Assembly: GCF_004799515.1 (NCBI RefSeq)
Contig: NZ_SSMX01000026.1
Span: forward strand, 434,001-498,000
From: Phenylobacterium sp.
Lineage (GTDB): Bacteria; Pseudomonadota; Alphaproteobacteria; Caulobacterales; Caulobacteraceae
Length of the DNA stretch: 64,000 nucleotides
Direction of reading: 5' to 3'
In this document: one piece after another, positions 1 through 8,897 of the stretch
Layout: each line of letters starts with the position of its first letter
Numbering within the stretch: the stretch's first letter is position 1
Made by a program: the position numbers and the translations under genes
The notes under the pieces: generated by a model
Databases searched by the model: none
What the model saw: the letters and a program-made list of their open reading frames with translations, nothing else
What the model was told of the DNA's origin: nothing

Positions 1-556
1 CCGGCAGGATCGCGTGGACGATCAGCTGCCAGCCCGAGAGGCCGAAGCTGCGGGCCGCCTCGATCAGCTTGGCGTCGACGCCGCGGATGCCGGCGAAGAG
101 GTTGAGGTAGATCGGGAAGACCGTCGCCACGGCGATCAGGGTGATCTTTGGTGTCTCGCCGATCCCGAACCAGACGATGAACAGCGGGGTGAGCGCGAGG
201 CTGGGGAGCGTGCGCCCCAGCTGCATCAACGGGTCGACCCCGGTCTCGCCGCGGCGCGACAGGCCGGCGACCAGCGCCAGGGCGACGCCGACGACCAGGC
301 CGATCGCTAGTCCCGCGGCGGCGCGGGCCAGCGAAACGGCCAGGTTCGATGCCAGCTCGCCGCTGACGATCATCGACCACAGGGTTTGGGCCACGACGCT
401 CGGCGCCGCCAGGACGCGCGTCGGGATCACGCCCGTCCGCGAGCCCAGTTCCCACAGGACCAGCAGCAGCGCCGGAGACAGCCATCGGCCGGTCCGCAGG
501 CGCCACTTCGGCGCTGATAGGCGGATGGATCGCGGTTCGGCGGCCAGGACGGACAC
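1..556 (-). CDS. ABC transporter permease, SsuC/TauC type (partial, 3' end outside window)
   Basis: Inner-membrane permease subunit of an ABC importer of the sulfonate/taurine/nitrate class. Read leftwards from a GTG at 556, about 185 codons are visible. A first hydrophobic helix starts near residue 25 (LSPALLLVLWELG), more follow, and the EAA loop that docks the ATPase begins near residue 166 (EAARSFGLSGWQL). The C-terminus lies beyond the left edge. It diverges from the permease at 760 and the gap holds a perfect inverted repeat (617-633). With ssuD at 6656 and a PhnD/SsuA-like protein at 15402, sulfonate-type substrates are likely; the exact substrate is not decided by the sequence. Confidence 0.85.
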   Translation of the reverse strand, partial: MSVLAAEPRSIRLSAPKWRLRTGRWLSPALLLVLWELGSRTGVIPTRVLAAPSVVAQTLWSMIVSGELASNLAVSLARAAAGLAIGLVVGVALALVAGLSRRGETGVDPLMQLGRTLPSLALTPLFIVWFGIGETPKITLIAVATVFPIYLNLFAGIRGVDAKLIEAARSFGLSGWQLIVHAILP

Positions 557-616
557 GGAAAACTCCCGGACTGACGCGCAGGTTTGCGCCTCGTCAGCCT
601 AGAAACGCTTCGAAGT

Positions 617-633
617 CCTATTGCGGCAATAGG
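617..633. promoter_or_regulatory. Inverted repeat CCTAT-N6-AATAGG, candidate Rrf2 operator
   Basis: Perfect palindrome CCTATTGCGGCAATAGG (one base longer on each side) in the gap between the ABC permease and the amino acid permease, followed by ATTTACC. The same 17-bp layout followed by ATTTAAC occurs at 14268-14284, and a variant on the opposite strand at 17459-17475. An Rrf2-family regulator is encoded at 18761-19276. Assigning the motif to that regulator is inference. Confidence 0.5.
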
Positions 634-759
634 ATTTACCTATCCCGCCCTTTAGCAATCCTGATGGGGCCGGTCCGAACCCCTGGCCTTGTAGTCTCGG
701 CCGAAGCCGTTCGACGTGCCTGGCCAGCGGGCCAGGTGTGACAGCCAAGAGGGAAAGAG

Positions 760-2134
760 ATGCCGCCGAGTAGCGCTCCAGAACCCATCGACGGGCTTCG
801 GCACACCTTGCAGCGTCGGCACATGACCATGATCGCGCTCGGCGGGGTGATCGGCGCGGGGCTGTTCGTCGGCAGCAAGGTGGTGATCCAGTCTGCCGGG
901 CCGGCGGCAGCGGTCTCGTTCCTGATCACGGGCGCCCTGGTGATGCGGATGCTGGGCGAGATGGCGGTGGCCCAGCCGACCGTGGGCTCGTTCTATGAAT
1001 ATGCTCGAAGCGCCTTGGGCGACTTCGCCGGGTTCCTGACCGGATGGATGTACTGGTACTTCTGGGTGATCGTCGTGGCGCTCGAGGCCATCGCCGGCGC
1101 GGACCTGATCCGCTTCTGGCTGCCCCAGGCGCCGCAGTGGATCCTGGCGCTGATGCTGATGCTGGCCATGACCGCCAGCAACCTGGTGTCCGTGCGGGCC
1201 TATGGTGAGTTCGAGTTCTGGCTGTCCTCGGTGAAGGTGGCGGCCATCACGCTCTTCCTGGTGGTCGGGACCCTGTTCGTCACCGGCCTCTGGCCGGGCG
1301 GCGTGCAGCACCTTTCGAACCTTATCGAACCTTACCGCCCACGGCGGCTTCGCCCCGTATGGCGTCCTGCCCATTCTCACCGGCGCGGTGGCGGCCACCG
1401 GCTTCTACTTCGGCGCCGAGATCGTCACGGTGGCGGCGGCCGAGGCGCGCGAGCCAGCCATCGCCGTGGCGCGCGCGACCAATTCGGTGATCGCCCGGGT
1501 GCTGGTGTTCTACATCGGCTCCATCCTGCTGGTGGTGGCCATCGTGCCTTGGGACTCCAAGGCCATCGCCACCCCCTACGTCAGCGCCTGGACCGCCATC
1601 GGACTGCCGGCCGCCGCGCACCTGAGGAACGCGGTGATCCTCACCGCCGTGCTGTCGGCCCTGAACTCCGGCCTCTATGCCTCCTCGCGCATCCTGTTCG
1701 CGCTCACCCGCAATGGCGACGCGCCGCAGGGGCTCGCCAAGGTCGGCGCCCAGGGCGTGCCGCGCCATCCTGGCGGGCACGGTCGCGGGGTTCGCCGCGG
1801 TGGTCGCCTCCTACGTCTCGCCGGACCAGGTGTTCGCCTTCCTGGTCAAGTCCTACGGAACGGTGGCGATCTTCGTCTACCTGCTGATCGCGCTCTCCGA
1901 GCTGCGGCTGCGCCGGCGCTTGGAGCGCGAGGACCCGGCGCGGCTGACGCTGCGCATGTGGCCTTCCCTTATCTGACCTATCTGGCGATTGCCGGCATGG
2001 TGGCGATCCTGGCCGCCATGGCCTTCATCCCGGACCAACGGGCGCCGCTGGCGTTGGGCGTGGTGAGCCTGGCGGCCCTGATGCTGATCTACGGCCTGCG
2101 TCGCCGTTTTGCGCCGGACACCCGAGCGGCCTGA
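760..2134 (+). pseudogene. APC-family amino acid permease broken by three frameshifts
   Basis: Polytopic amino acid/polyamine permease of the APC superfamily. The start is typical of the family: after a short cytoplasmic tail comes the TM1 signature MIALGGVIGAGLFVGS (residues about 24-39). The protein then continues through three reading frames. It shifts near 1335 (resuming with HGGFAPYGVLPILTGAVA), again near 1757 (RAILAGTVAGFAAVV), and again near 1963 (AFPYLTYLAIAGMVAIL), and ends at 2134. Joined, the pieces give a full-length protein of about 455 residues with no obvious loss of sequence. It is therefore either a recent pseudogene or an assembly with indel errors; the dipeptidase at 17522 has the same kind of single-base break. 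Confidence 0.75.
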
Positions 2135-2273
2135 CCAAGTCTTCCCGTCATGGCCTCAGAATTTCTTATCGGGGCGCAAGAACGTCTCGATTTCAAATCA
2201 TAGCTTTTGAGTAGGTTATGCGGCGCTGAATGCGCGCCGCGGCAAGGCAGGCGCGTGGCTTAAGGAGCACGCG

Positions 2274-2795
2274 TTGCGATCGTCGGTCCACATCCTGGCG
2301 CTGTCGGGTCTGATCCTGGCCTCCGTCGCGGGCGCCGCCGTGGCGCAACCCGGCGCGGGCCCAGGCGCCGGAGGCGATACGGTCACCTGGACGGCCGCGC
2401 CGGCCGGCGGCGAGGGCGTGAAGCCGGGCGCGCTCACGGCCGTGACCCTGCAGGCCGTCGTCCGGCCAGGCTGGCACGTCTACGGCCTGGACCAGACCCC
2501 GACCGGCCCCACACCCCTTCGGGTCAATATCGAAGCCAGCGCCGTGGCGAAGGCGGATGCCGCGCCCAGGGGCAGTCCGCCGATCAAGGAACACAGCCGC
2601 GCCTTCGACACGGACACGGAGTTCTATGCTTCCGCCTTCACAGTGACCGCGCCGGTGCGCATCGCGCCACACGCCGCGGCGGGCCGCCAGCAGATTCCCG
2701 TGAGCGTGCAGTTCCAGACCTGCAACGGCGACATCTGCCAGCCGCCCAAGACCGTGCGCCTGTCGGTCCCCGTCACCATCCGAGCGCAAGGGTAG
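2274..2795 (+). CDS. Periplasmic DsbD-alpha-like protein (DsbC/DsbD N-terminal domain family)
   Basis: Secreted single-domain protein resembling the N-terminal domain of thiol:disulfide interchange protein DsbD, which passes electrons to periplasmic acceptors. A signal peptide covers residues 1 to about 24 (ends GAAVAQ). The core contains PGWHVYGLDQTPTGPTPLR and the paired cysteines CNGDIC near the C-terminus, which match the redox pair of DsbD-alpha. No membrane or thioredoxin domain follows, so it would need a partner; the TlpA-like protein two genes on is the obvious one. The TTG start is supported by TAAGGAG 6-7 nt upstream. The next gene starts 6 bp after its stop. Confidence 0.7.
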   Translation: MRSSVHILALSGLILASVAGAAVAQPGAGPGAGGDTVTWTAAPAGGEGVKPGALTAVTLQAVVRPGWHVYGLDQTPTGPTPLRVNIEASAVAKADAAPRGSPPIKEHSRAFDTDTEFYASAFTVTAPVRIAPHAAAGRQQIPVSVQFQTCNGDICQPPKTVRLSVPVTIRAQG

Positions 2796-2800
2796 GGCGC

Positions 2801-4201
2801 ATGTGGCGGCTGGCTGTCCCCGCGCTGGTGCTCGGCCTGATCGTCGCGGTCGCGGGCTACTTCGGCGCGCCGGCCAGGGCGCAGATCGCCGTGCAGAACC
2901 AGGGCTATGTGCCGTTCAGCGATGCGCCGATCTACTACCGCAGCGCCGCGCTCAGCGATCCGGTGGCGGTCCTGCAGAGGCAGATCGCCGACGGCAAGGT
3001 CAAGCTGACCTACGAACCCGGCCACGGGTATCTGAAGTCGGTGCTGGCGCTCCTGAAGGTGCCGCAGAGCTCCCAGACCTTGGTGTTCTCGAAGACCAGC
3101 TTCCAGTCCTCGAAGATCTCTCCGCAGCAGCCGCGGGCGCTCTATTACAACGACGACGTTTATGTCGGCGCGGTCCACGACGGCAAGGCGATCGAGCTCA
3201 TCTCGTTCGACCCCAAGCAGGGTGCGATCTTCTATCTGCTGAACGAGCCGAAGGCCGACCAGCCGGCCTTCCAGCGAGCCGAACTCGACTGCACCCAGTG
3301 CCATATCGCCGCCGGGACGCGGGGCGTCCCGGGCGTCCTGCTCCGCTCGGTGTTCCCCAACAGCGCCGGCGTCGCCGCCTCGCGCGCGGCTTCCTACATC
3401 ACCGACCAGAAGAGCCCGCAGGACCAGAGGTGGGGCGGCTGGTACGTCACCGGCGCGCTCGCGGCCGGCTCGATGGGCAACGCGACGATCGCCCAGGTCG
3501 GCGGTGGTGATCCTGCGCACCCCAGCCTGGCGCCGCTGCCGGCCGTGGACACCTCGGCCTACCTCAACCCGGGCAGCGACCAGGTCGCGCTCCTGGTGCT
3601 GGCGCACCAGACGCAGATGCACAACCTGATCACGCTCACCAACTACCAGACCCGCCTGGCGCTCTATGCGCTGAACAAGGGCGCGGGGGGCGGCGCGGTG
3701 ACGCCGAGCCTCGACGCCCTGCCGGAGGCGACGCGGGCGCAGATCGAAAAGCCCGCTGAGCAACTGCTGCGCTACATGCTGTTCGTGGACGAGACGCCGC
3801 TCGGCGGCCTCGATGCGCGCAAGGCGATCGCGACGTCCGACTACGCTCGCGAGTTCGCTGCGCGCGGACCCCGTGACGCCAGGCGGCGCTCCCTGCGGGA
3901 CTTCGATCTGCACGACCGGATCTTCCGCTATCCATGCAGCTACCTGATCTACTCGGACGCCTTCGACGCCTTGCCGGAACCCGCCAAGGGCTACGTCTAT
4001 CATCGCCTGCTGCAGGTGTTGACCAGCCAGGACCAGAGCCCGGACTTCGCAAACCTGAAGCCGGCTGACCGCCAGGCGATCCTCTCGATCCTCTTGGACA
4101 CTAAGCCCGGCCTTCCGGCCGAATGGCGCGACCACGCCCGCGCCAGTCATCTGCGGACCGCCAGCCTGCGGCCCATCAACGCTCAGCCTAAGGAGGGCTA
4201 G
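2801..4201 (+). CDS. Secreted protein with one c-type haem motif, function unknown
   Basis: Exported 466-residue protein with a signal peptide (residues 1 to about 27, ending PARAQ) and one covalent haem site, CTQCH, at about residues 164-168. Outside the haem motif I recognise no named family. The haem sits far from the N-terminus, unlike small cytochromes c, and the surrounding text (GTRGVPGVLLRSVFPN, GGWYVTG) is not a classic cytochrome fold signature. It lies between a DsbD-alpha-like and a TlpA-like protein with gaps of only 2-6 bp, so a periplasmic redox role within this operon is a fair inference. Confidence 0.7.
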   Translation: MWRLAVPALVLGLIVAVAGYFGAPARAQIAVQNQGYVPFSDAPIYYRSAALSDPVAVLQRQIADGKVKLTYEPGHGYLKSVLALLKVPQSSQTLVFSKTSFQSSKISPQQPRALYYNDDVYVGAVHDGKAIELISFDPKQGAIFYLLNEPKADQPAFQRAELDCTQCHIAAGTRGVPGVLLRSVFPNSAGVAASRAASYITDQKSPQDQRWGGWYVTGALAAGSMGNATIAQVGGGDPAHPSLAPLPAVDTSAYLNPGSDQVALLVLAHQTQMHNLITLTNYQTRLALYALNKGAGGGAVTPSLDALPEATRAQIEKPAEQLLRYMLFVDETPLGGLDARKAIATSDYAREFAARGPRDARRRSLRDFDLHDRIFRYPCSYLIYSDAFDALPEPAKGYVYHRLLQVLTSQDQSPDFANLKPADRQAILSILLDTKPGLPAEWRDHARASHLRTASLRPINAQPKEG

Positions 4202-4203
4202 AG

Positions 4204-5583
4204 ATGAAGACGCTTCTGAAAGCCGCACTGTTCGCAACTGCGCTGGCCGGCGCCAGTCAGGCCTTTGCCGCCCAGGCGTTTGCCGCCGGGTCCTCCGGGG
4301 CCGTGGTCGACGGCCGCTGGGACGCGGTGCTGACCCGCAACGGCGTGGACATCCCGTTCCGGCTCGACATCAAGGGCGACGGACCGACGCTCCAGGGTGT
4401 GTTCTATAACGGCTTCCAACCTTACGACGGCACCACCAGCGCCAGCTTTGAGGACGGCAAGCTGACGCTCACCGTCGAGCACTATCTGACGACCATCAAC
4501 GCCACCCTGGCGGATGGAAAACTCACCGGTTCGGCCGCTGCCAACAATCGTGAGACCACCGCCGACTACAGCTTCCGCGCAGTCCGGCACGTGGATACGG
4601 CGCCCAGCGCCGCCCACGCCCCGCAGATCGCCGGCTCCTGGGTGATCCCGCTGGCGGTCCCGTCGTCGAAAGGCGAAAAGGCCTTCCGCTTCGTGGTCGA
4701 CCAGCGCGGCGACGAAGTGGCCGCCGCCATCCTGCGCATCGACGGAGACACCGGCGCCTACAGCGGAACTTATCGGGACGGCCAGTGGGTGCTCAGTCAC
4801 TTCGACGGCGGCCGCCCCGGCGTCATCGTCGTCAAGCCGAACGCCGACGGCACGCTGGAGGTGCGCCAGCAGAGCGACCGGGCCCCGGTGGCGACCAAGG
4901 TGAGCACCAAGACTGACGACTATTCCCCGGCAGCTGCGGCGCCCGCCGACGGCCGCTACGCGCCGACCTTGACCGCCTATCGCACTAAGGTGGCGGAAGC
5001 CGAGAAGCTGCCCGCGCCGGAAGATTTCGTGAAGCACACCACGGCGCGCGATCCGAACGAGCGGTTCACGTTCAACTTCCCCGACGCCAGCGGCAAGCTG
5101 ATCTCCAGCGACGATCCGCGGTTCAAGGGCAAGGTGGTCCTGGCCATCGTCACCGGCACCTGGTGCCCGAACTGCCACGACGAGGCCCAGTACCTCGTTG
5201 AGCTGGACAAGAAGTACCGGGACAAGGGCCTGGCCATCGTCGCCCTCGACTTCGAGGAAGCCGAGCAGCAGGCGGGACTCACGCGCGCCAAGGCGTTCAT
5301 CGACAAGTACGGCGTGAAGTACACCTACCTCTATCCGGGCACGCCGGCGCAGATGTGGGAGAAGGTGCCGCAACTGCAGCACCTCGACACCTGGCCCGCC
5401 ACCGTCTTCATCGGCCGCGACGGCAAGGTGGCCGCCGTCCATTCCGGCTTCGCCTCGCCCTCGACCGGCGAATTCCACGCCCAGCTGCGGCAGGAATTCA
5501 CCGCCCGCATCGAGCAGCTGTTGGCGCAGCCAGCCTCCGCTGCGGTGGCTTCGGCGTCCGTGGGGGCGGGCCCGTCTCAGTAG
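4204..5583 (+). CDS. TlpA-like thiol-disulfide oxidoreductase with large N-terminal region
   Basis: Exported protein with a signal peptide (residues 1-23, ending QAFAA), a long N-terminal region of about 250 residues rich in beta-type sequence, and a C-terminal TlpA/AhpC-like thioredoxin fold. The active-site motif is WCPNC (cysteines at about 321 and 324), followed by a typical TlpA stretch (LDKKYRDKGLAIVALDFEE) and a cis-proline region (WPATVFIGRDG). It probably reduces disulfides or haem-ligating cysteines in the periplasm. The ATG lies two bases after the stop of the haem protein, so the genes are co-transcribed. A strong hairpin follows at 5591-5628. Confidence 0.8.
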   Translation: MKTLLKAALFATALAGASQAFAAQAFAAGSSGAVVDGRWDAVLTRNGVDIPFRLDIKGDGPTLQGVFYNGFQPYDGTTSASFEDGKLTLTVEHYLTTINATLADGKLTGSAAANNRETTADYSFRAVRHVDTAPSAAHAPQIAGSWVIPLAVPSSKGEKAFRFVVDQRGDEVAAAILRIDGDTGAYSGTYRDGQWVLSHFDGGRPGVIVVKPNADGTLEVRQQSDRAPVATKVSTKTDDYSPAAAAPADGRYAPTLTAYRTKVAEAEKLPAPEDFVKHTTARDPNERFTFNFPDASGKLISSDDPRFKGKVVLAIVTGTWCPNCHDEAQYLVELDKKYRDKGLAIVALDFEEAEQQAGLTRAKAFIDKYGVKYTYLYPGTPAQMWEKVPQLQHLDTWPATVFIGRDGKVAAVHSGFASPSTGEFHAQLRQEFTARIEQLLAQPASAAVASASVGAGPSQ

Positions 5584-5590
5584 CCGCAAC

Positions 5591-5628
5591 GCAGGCGAAG
5601 GCGGGCCTCCGACCCCGCCTTCGCCTGC
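5591..5628 (+). terminator. Strong GC hairpin after the redox operon
   Basis: Perfect 15-bp stem: the left arm at 5591-5605 and the right arm at 5614-5628 are exact reverse complements, with an 8-nt loop. It lies 8 bp after the TlpA-like stop. The following TTCCCC is a poor U-tract, so termination could be inefficient. The gene at 5640 begins only 12 bp later. Confidence 0.6.
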
Positions 5629-5639
5629 TTCCCCATACG

Positions 5640-6605
5640 ATGCGACGTGCTTGCGCGGCGACCGCGATCGCTGTCGCGATAGCCTGCATCGCCTCGCACG
5701 CCATCGCGCGCGGCCCAGCCAAGTCCGATCTTTCGGCCGTCTGGACCAATTCGTCGCTGACCGAGCTCGAACGGCCCATCGGCTTCAAGAACCTGACCCT
5801 GTCCGACACCGAGGCTGCGGCCTACGAGCGCCGCCGCCCGGGCGAGATCTTCGCGACCGAGGTCGACGACGTCGGCGGACGCCAATCGGAAAGCGTGGGG
5901 TGGGACACCGAGCTCAAGCTGACCCGCATCGCGGGGCAGGCGCGGACCTCGTGGCTGATCGACCCGGCCGACGGGCAGCTGCCCTACAGCGCCGCCGGTC
6001 GCGCCGCCCTGGCCGAAGGCCGGGCCCGGGCCGGGGGTGTCGCGGGTCCCGAAGACCGATCCATCGCGGAGCGCTGCCTGCTGCCGGGGCGAGGCGCCTC
6101 AGGGCCGCCGCTCCTCGCCAACCCCTACGCCAATCTCACCCAGATCGTGCAGACTCGGGACGCTGTCGTCATCGCGTTGGAGAACAATCACGACGTCAGG
6201 ATCATCCGCCTCGGCGTGACAACGCATCTTCCGCCGACCGTGCGCCCCTGGATGGGCGACACCATCGGCCACTGGGAAGGCCGGACCCTGGTGGCGGAAA
6301 CCACCAACTTCAATCCCGGCGAATTCTTCCGGGCGCCCACCGCGCCGCTGATTTCAGCGCAGGGCAAGGTCACCGAGCGGTTCACCCGGCTGAGCCCCAC
6401 GGCGCTGCACTACGAGTTCGAGGTCGACGACCCGATCACCTACACCCAGGTCTGGCGCGGCGAGATGATGTTCCTCGCCACCAAGGGGCCGCTCTACGAG
6501 TACGCCTGCCACGAGGGGAACTACGCCTTGGGGAACATCCTGGCCGGCGCCCGGCGGCAGGAGGCGGAAACCACGGCCAGCGCCCGGTTAGCCAAGACGC
6601 ACTGA
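5640..6605 (+). CDS. Secreted protein of unknown function, related to the 12813-13730 product
   Basis: Exported protein of about 321 residues with a signal peptide ending SHAIARG. It shares a layout with the protein at 12813-13730: a mid-region of the type W-GDT-I--WEG-TL-V-TT-F (here GDTIGHWEGRTLVAETTNF), a following ERFTRLSPTALHYEFEVDDP block, and a terminal YACHEGNYAL block that matches YSCAENN in the other protein. These features are seen in a family of secreted proteins of unknown role in sphingomonads and caulobacters. The ATG at 5640 is preferred to upstream in-frame codons because it begins the signal peptide and avoids the hairpin. No catalytic motif is evident. Confidence 0.65.
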   Translation: MRRACAATAIAVAIACIASHAIARGPAKSDLSAVWTNSSLTELERPIGFKNLTLSDTEAAAYERRRPGEIFATEVDDVGGRQSESVGWDTELKLTRIAGQARTSWLIDPADGQLPYSAAGRAALAEGRARAGGVAGPEDRSIAERCLLPGRGASGPPLLANPYANLTQIVQTRDAVVIALENNHDVRIIRLGVTTHLPPTVRPWMGDTIGHWEGRTLVAETTNFNPGEFFRAPTAPLISAQGKVTERFTRLSPTALHYEFEVDDPITYTQVWRGEMMFLATKGPLYEYACHEGNYALGNILAGARRQEAETTASARLAKTH

Positions 6606-6655
6606 ACCGCATCTGCCAGGCGAAGAGCACCCTCAGGGTCGAACCCCGCTGCCGC

Positions 6656-7837
6656 TCAAGACGGACCGGTGGCGCCGGCGGAGCCTCGCACATAGGGGCC
6701 GGTCTCACCGGCGCGACCCGGACTGACCTTCGGCGCGCTCGTTTCGGAACTCGCGATGTTCAGCAACGGAAACAGCAGCTCGGCGGTCCGGTAGGCCTCT
6801 TCCAGGTGCGGATAACCGGAGAGCACGAAGGTTTCGAGGCCCGCGGCGCGGTACTCTCGGATGCGGTCGGCGACGTTTTCGGCGGAACCCACCAGCGCCG
6901 TGCCGGCCCCGCCGCGCACAAGGCCGACGCCCGCCCAGAGGTTGGGATAGATCACCAGATTGTGGCGATCGCCGCCGTGCAGGGCGTTCATCCGCGCCTG
7001 GCCGACGCTTTCCGACTTGGCGAGCCGGGCCTGGGCCTTGGCGATGGTGGCGTCGTCGAGGCGGCTGATCAGCCGCTCGGCCTCGGCCCAGGCGGCCTCT
7101 TCGGTCTCGCGGACGATGATGTGGAAGCGGCCGCCGAACCGGACCTCGCGGCCCTGCGCCCCGGCGCGGCGGCGCACCTCGGCGACTTTGGCGGCCACCT
7201 GATCCGGCGGTTCGCCCCAGGTCAGGTAGTGGTCAATGTGCCTGGCGGTCAGGTCGAGTGCGGGCTCGGACGATCCGCCCAGATAGAGCGGCGGGCCGCC
7301 CGGCTGGACGGGGTCGAAGAGCAGTTCGCTCCCCTGCGCGCGGATGTGCTGGCCGTCGAAGTCAACCTTGCCGCCGGCCATCAGCCGGTTCCAGACGGTC
7401 AGGTATTCCTCGGCTTGGGCGTAACGTTCGTCGTGGCTGAGGAAGACCCCGTCCGCCGCCATCTCCGAGGCGTCGCCGCCGACCACCACATTGACCAGCA
7501 ACCGTCCGCCGCTGACCCGGTCGAGCGTCGCGGCCTGACGGGCGGCGAATAGTGGCGAGGTCACGCCCGGCCGCACCGCCACCAGGAATTTCAGCCGCCG
7601 TGTGATCGCCGCCATGGCGCTGGCTAGCACCCAGGAGTCCTCGCAGGTGCGGCCCGTCGGGATCAGGACGCCTTCGAACCCCAGCCGATCGGCGGCCTGG
7701 GCGACCTGGCCCAGGTAGTCGAAGGCTGTGGGCCGCGCGCCTTCGGCGTCACCCAGCCAGCGGCCGTCCCCGTGCGCGGGGATGAACCAGAAGGGCCGCA
7801 CGGGCGCGTCGGACCGGGATGCGGAAGATCGGGACAC
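6656..7837 (-). CDS. ssuD: FMNH2-dependent alkanesulfonate monooxygenase
   Basis: Flavin-dependent luciferase-like monooxygenase that cleaves alkanesulfonates to aldehyde and sulfite, in the cytoplasm, using FMNH2 from a separate reductase. The match to SsuD is close throughout: [14 protein letters not shown] at the start, the [15 protein letters not shown] segment with the conserved cysteine, [39 protein letters not shown] text, and [20 protein letters not shown] before the final [14 protein letters not shown]. The length of 393 residues is normal, with a slightly long C-terminal tail. No FMN reductase (SsuE) is visible in the window. It is transcribed away from the CmcJ-like gene. Confidence 0.92.
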   Translation of the reverse strand: MSRSSASRSDAPVRPFWFIPAHGDGRWLGDAEGARPTAFDYLGQVAQAADRLGFEGVLIPTGRTCEDSWVLASAMAAITRRLKFLVAVRPGVTSPLFAARQAATLDRVSGGRLLVNVVVGGDASEMAADGVFLSHDERYAQAEEYLTVWNRLMAGGKVDFDGQHIRAQGSELLFDPVQPGGPPLYLGGSSEPALDLTARHIDHYLTWGEPPDQVAAKVAEVRRRAGAQGREVRFGGRFHIIVRETEEAAWAEAERLISRLDDATIAKAQARLAKSESVGQARMNALHGGDRHNLVIYPNLWAGVGLVRGGAGTALVGSAENVADRIREYRAAGLETFVLSGYPHLEEAYRTAELLFPLLNIASSETSAPKVSPGRAGETGPYVRGSAGATGPS

Positions 7838-8022
7838 GGTAAGCCTCGCGGACGGTCGGGCGAGCGGAAATTGCGACGGCCCAGCGGCAGTGTCCGGGTC
7901 GCGATCACCTTGGAAAGCCAGAAGAACTCCAAGGGCCCCGCGAAGAACTGGAAGGCCTCAGACCTCGTTCGGGTCCGGACTGGCGCCTACATCCAGAACG
8001 GGCCGTAAAACAGGTGAAAGCC

Positions 8023-8877
8023 ATGTCCGTTCATGCCGCTGTTCTGACCGAACGTTCCCGCGCCGCGCTCTCCTCCGTCGAAGGCAAGCTGGGGTTCACC
8101 CAGCGCTCGACGGAAACCCAGTTCACCTATGCCTTCGATCCGCCGGACGGCCAGCGGCGCAGCAATATCGTCATCGACGAGCAGGTTGTCCGCATCGCGG
8201 ACGCGCGCCCGGTGGTGCGCGACCTCAGCCTCGATGTCGAAGGCTTCGCCCTGGTCTCCCACCGGACTGCCGTCCGCGACTTCTGGGACGAAGCCCAGAC
8301 CCTGGCGCTCGGCCATCCGGAAGCCGCCGAGATCGTGCGCGCCGCGACCGGTGCGCGCCGCGTGGTGGTCTATGACCACACCCTTCGCCGGCGCCTGGTA
8401 GGGACCGAGGACCGGACGACCGGCGCGCCCCGCCAGCCCGCCACCCGCGTCCACGTCGACCAGACGGTGAAGTCCGGCCCGCAGCGGGTGCGCGACCTGA
8501 TGAGCGATCAGGCGGAAGACCTGCTGCGACGCCGCGCGGCGATCATCAATGTCTGGCGCCCCATCGGCCGGCCGGCGCTCGATTGGCCGCTGGCCTTGGC
8601 GGACGCCAGCAGTGTCGACCCCGCCGACCTCATCCCCTCGGAGCTGCGCTTCGAGCATCGGACCGGCGAGATCTACGGCGTCGCCTATACGCCGACGCAG
8701 CGTTGGTTCCAGGTCTCGGCGCTGCGGCCTGACGAGACGCTGCTGATCAAGTGCTGGGACTCCGACGAAACCGTCGCGCGCTTTGCGCCGCACACCGGCT
8801 TCGAGGACCCCACCACGCCGCCCGGCACGCCGCCGCGCGAGAGCATTGAATTCCGCACCATCGCCTTCTTCGACTGA
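8023..8877 (+). CDS. CmcJ/NvfI family oxidoreductase (predicted Fe/2OG-type)
   Basis: Member of the CmcJ/NvfI (AsaB-like) family of non-haem iron oxygenase-related enzymes known from fungal and cephamycin pathways. Family markers seen are VVVYDHTLRRR, the INVWRPIGRPALDWPLAL block, the RWFQVSALRPDETLLIKCWDS block and the terminal RFAPHTGFEDP with its histidine. The ATG at 8023 is chosen over a GTG at 8014 because AGGTG lies six bases before it. It is 20 bp upstream of the SDR gene and so probably co-transcribed. With SsuD, AtsK/TauD-like and IPNS-like enzymes nearby it adds to an oxygenase-rich cluster. The substrate is unknown. Confidence 0.7.
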   Translation: MSVHAAVLTERSRAALSSVEGKLGFTQRSTETQFTYAFDPPDGQRRSNIVIDEQVVRIADARPVVRDLSLDVEGFALVSHRTAVRDFWDEAQTLALGHPEAAEIVRAATGARRVVVYDHTLRRRLVGTEDRTTGAPRQPATRVHVDQTVKSGPQRVRDLMSDQAEDLLRRRAAIINVWRPIGRPALDWPLALADASSVDPADLIPSELRFEHRTGEIYGVAYTPTQRWFQVSALRPDETLLIKCWDSDETVARFAPHTGFEDPTTPPGTPPRESIEFRTIAFFD

Positions 8878-8897
8878 CCGGTCCGGGGGGAAAGACC

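Noticed and set aside
652..1398. Minus-strand frame of 248 codons opposite the amino acid permease
   Set aside because: The plus strand has the APC TM1 signature; the minus frame has only His/Gln/Arg-rich shadow text.
760..2134. Programmed frameshifting in the permease
   Set aside because: Three shifts at unrelated sites without slippery heptamers or pseudoknots; mutation or sequencing error is simpler.
2624..4237. Long antisense frame of 537 codons opposite the haem and DsbD-alpha-like genes
   Set aside because: Typical GC-rich shadow: no domain, Arg/Gly/Asp-biased composition, and both genes on the plus strand have signal peptides and motifs.
7772..8008. Small plus-strand frame in the gap between ssuD and the CmcJ-like gene
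   Set aside because: It overlaps the ssuD start on the opposite strand and has no good start in the only part that looks protein-like (ending VRVRTGAYIQNGP).
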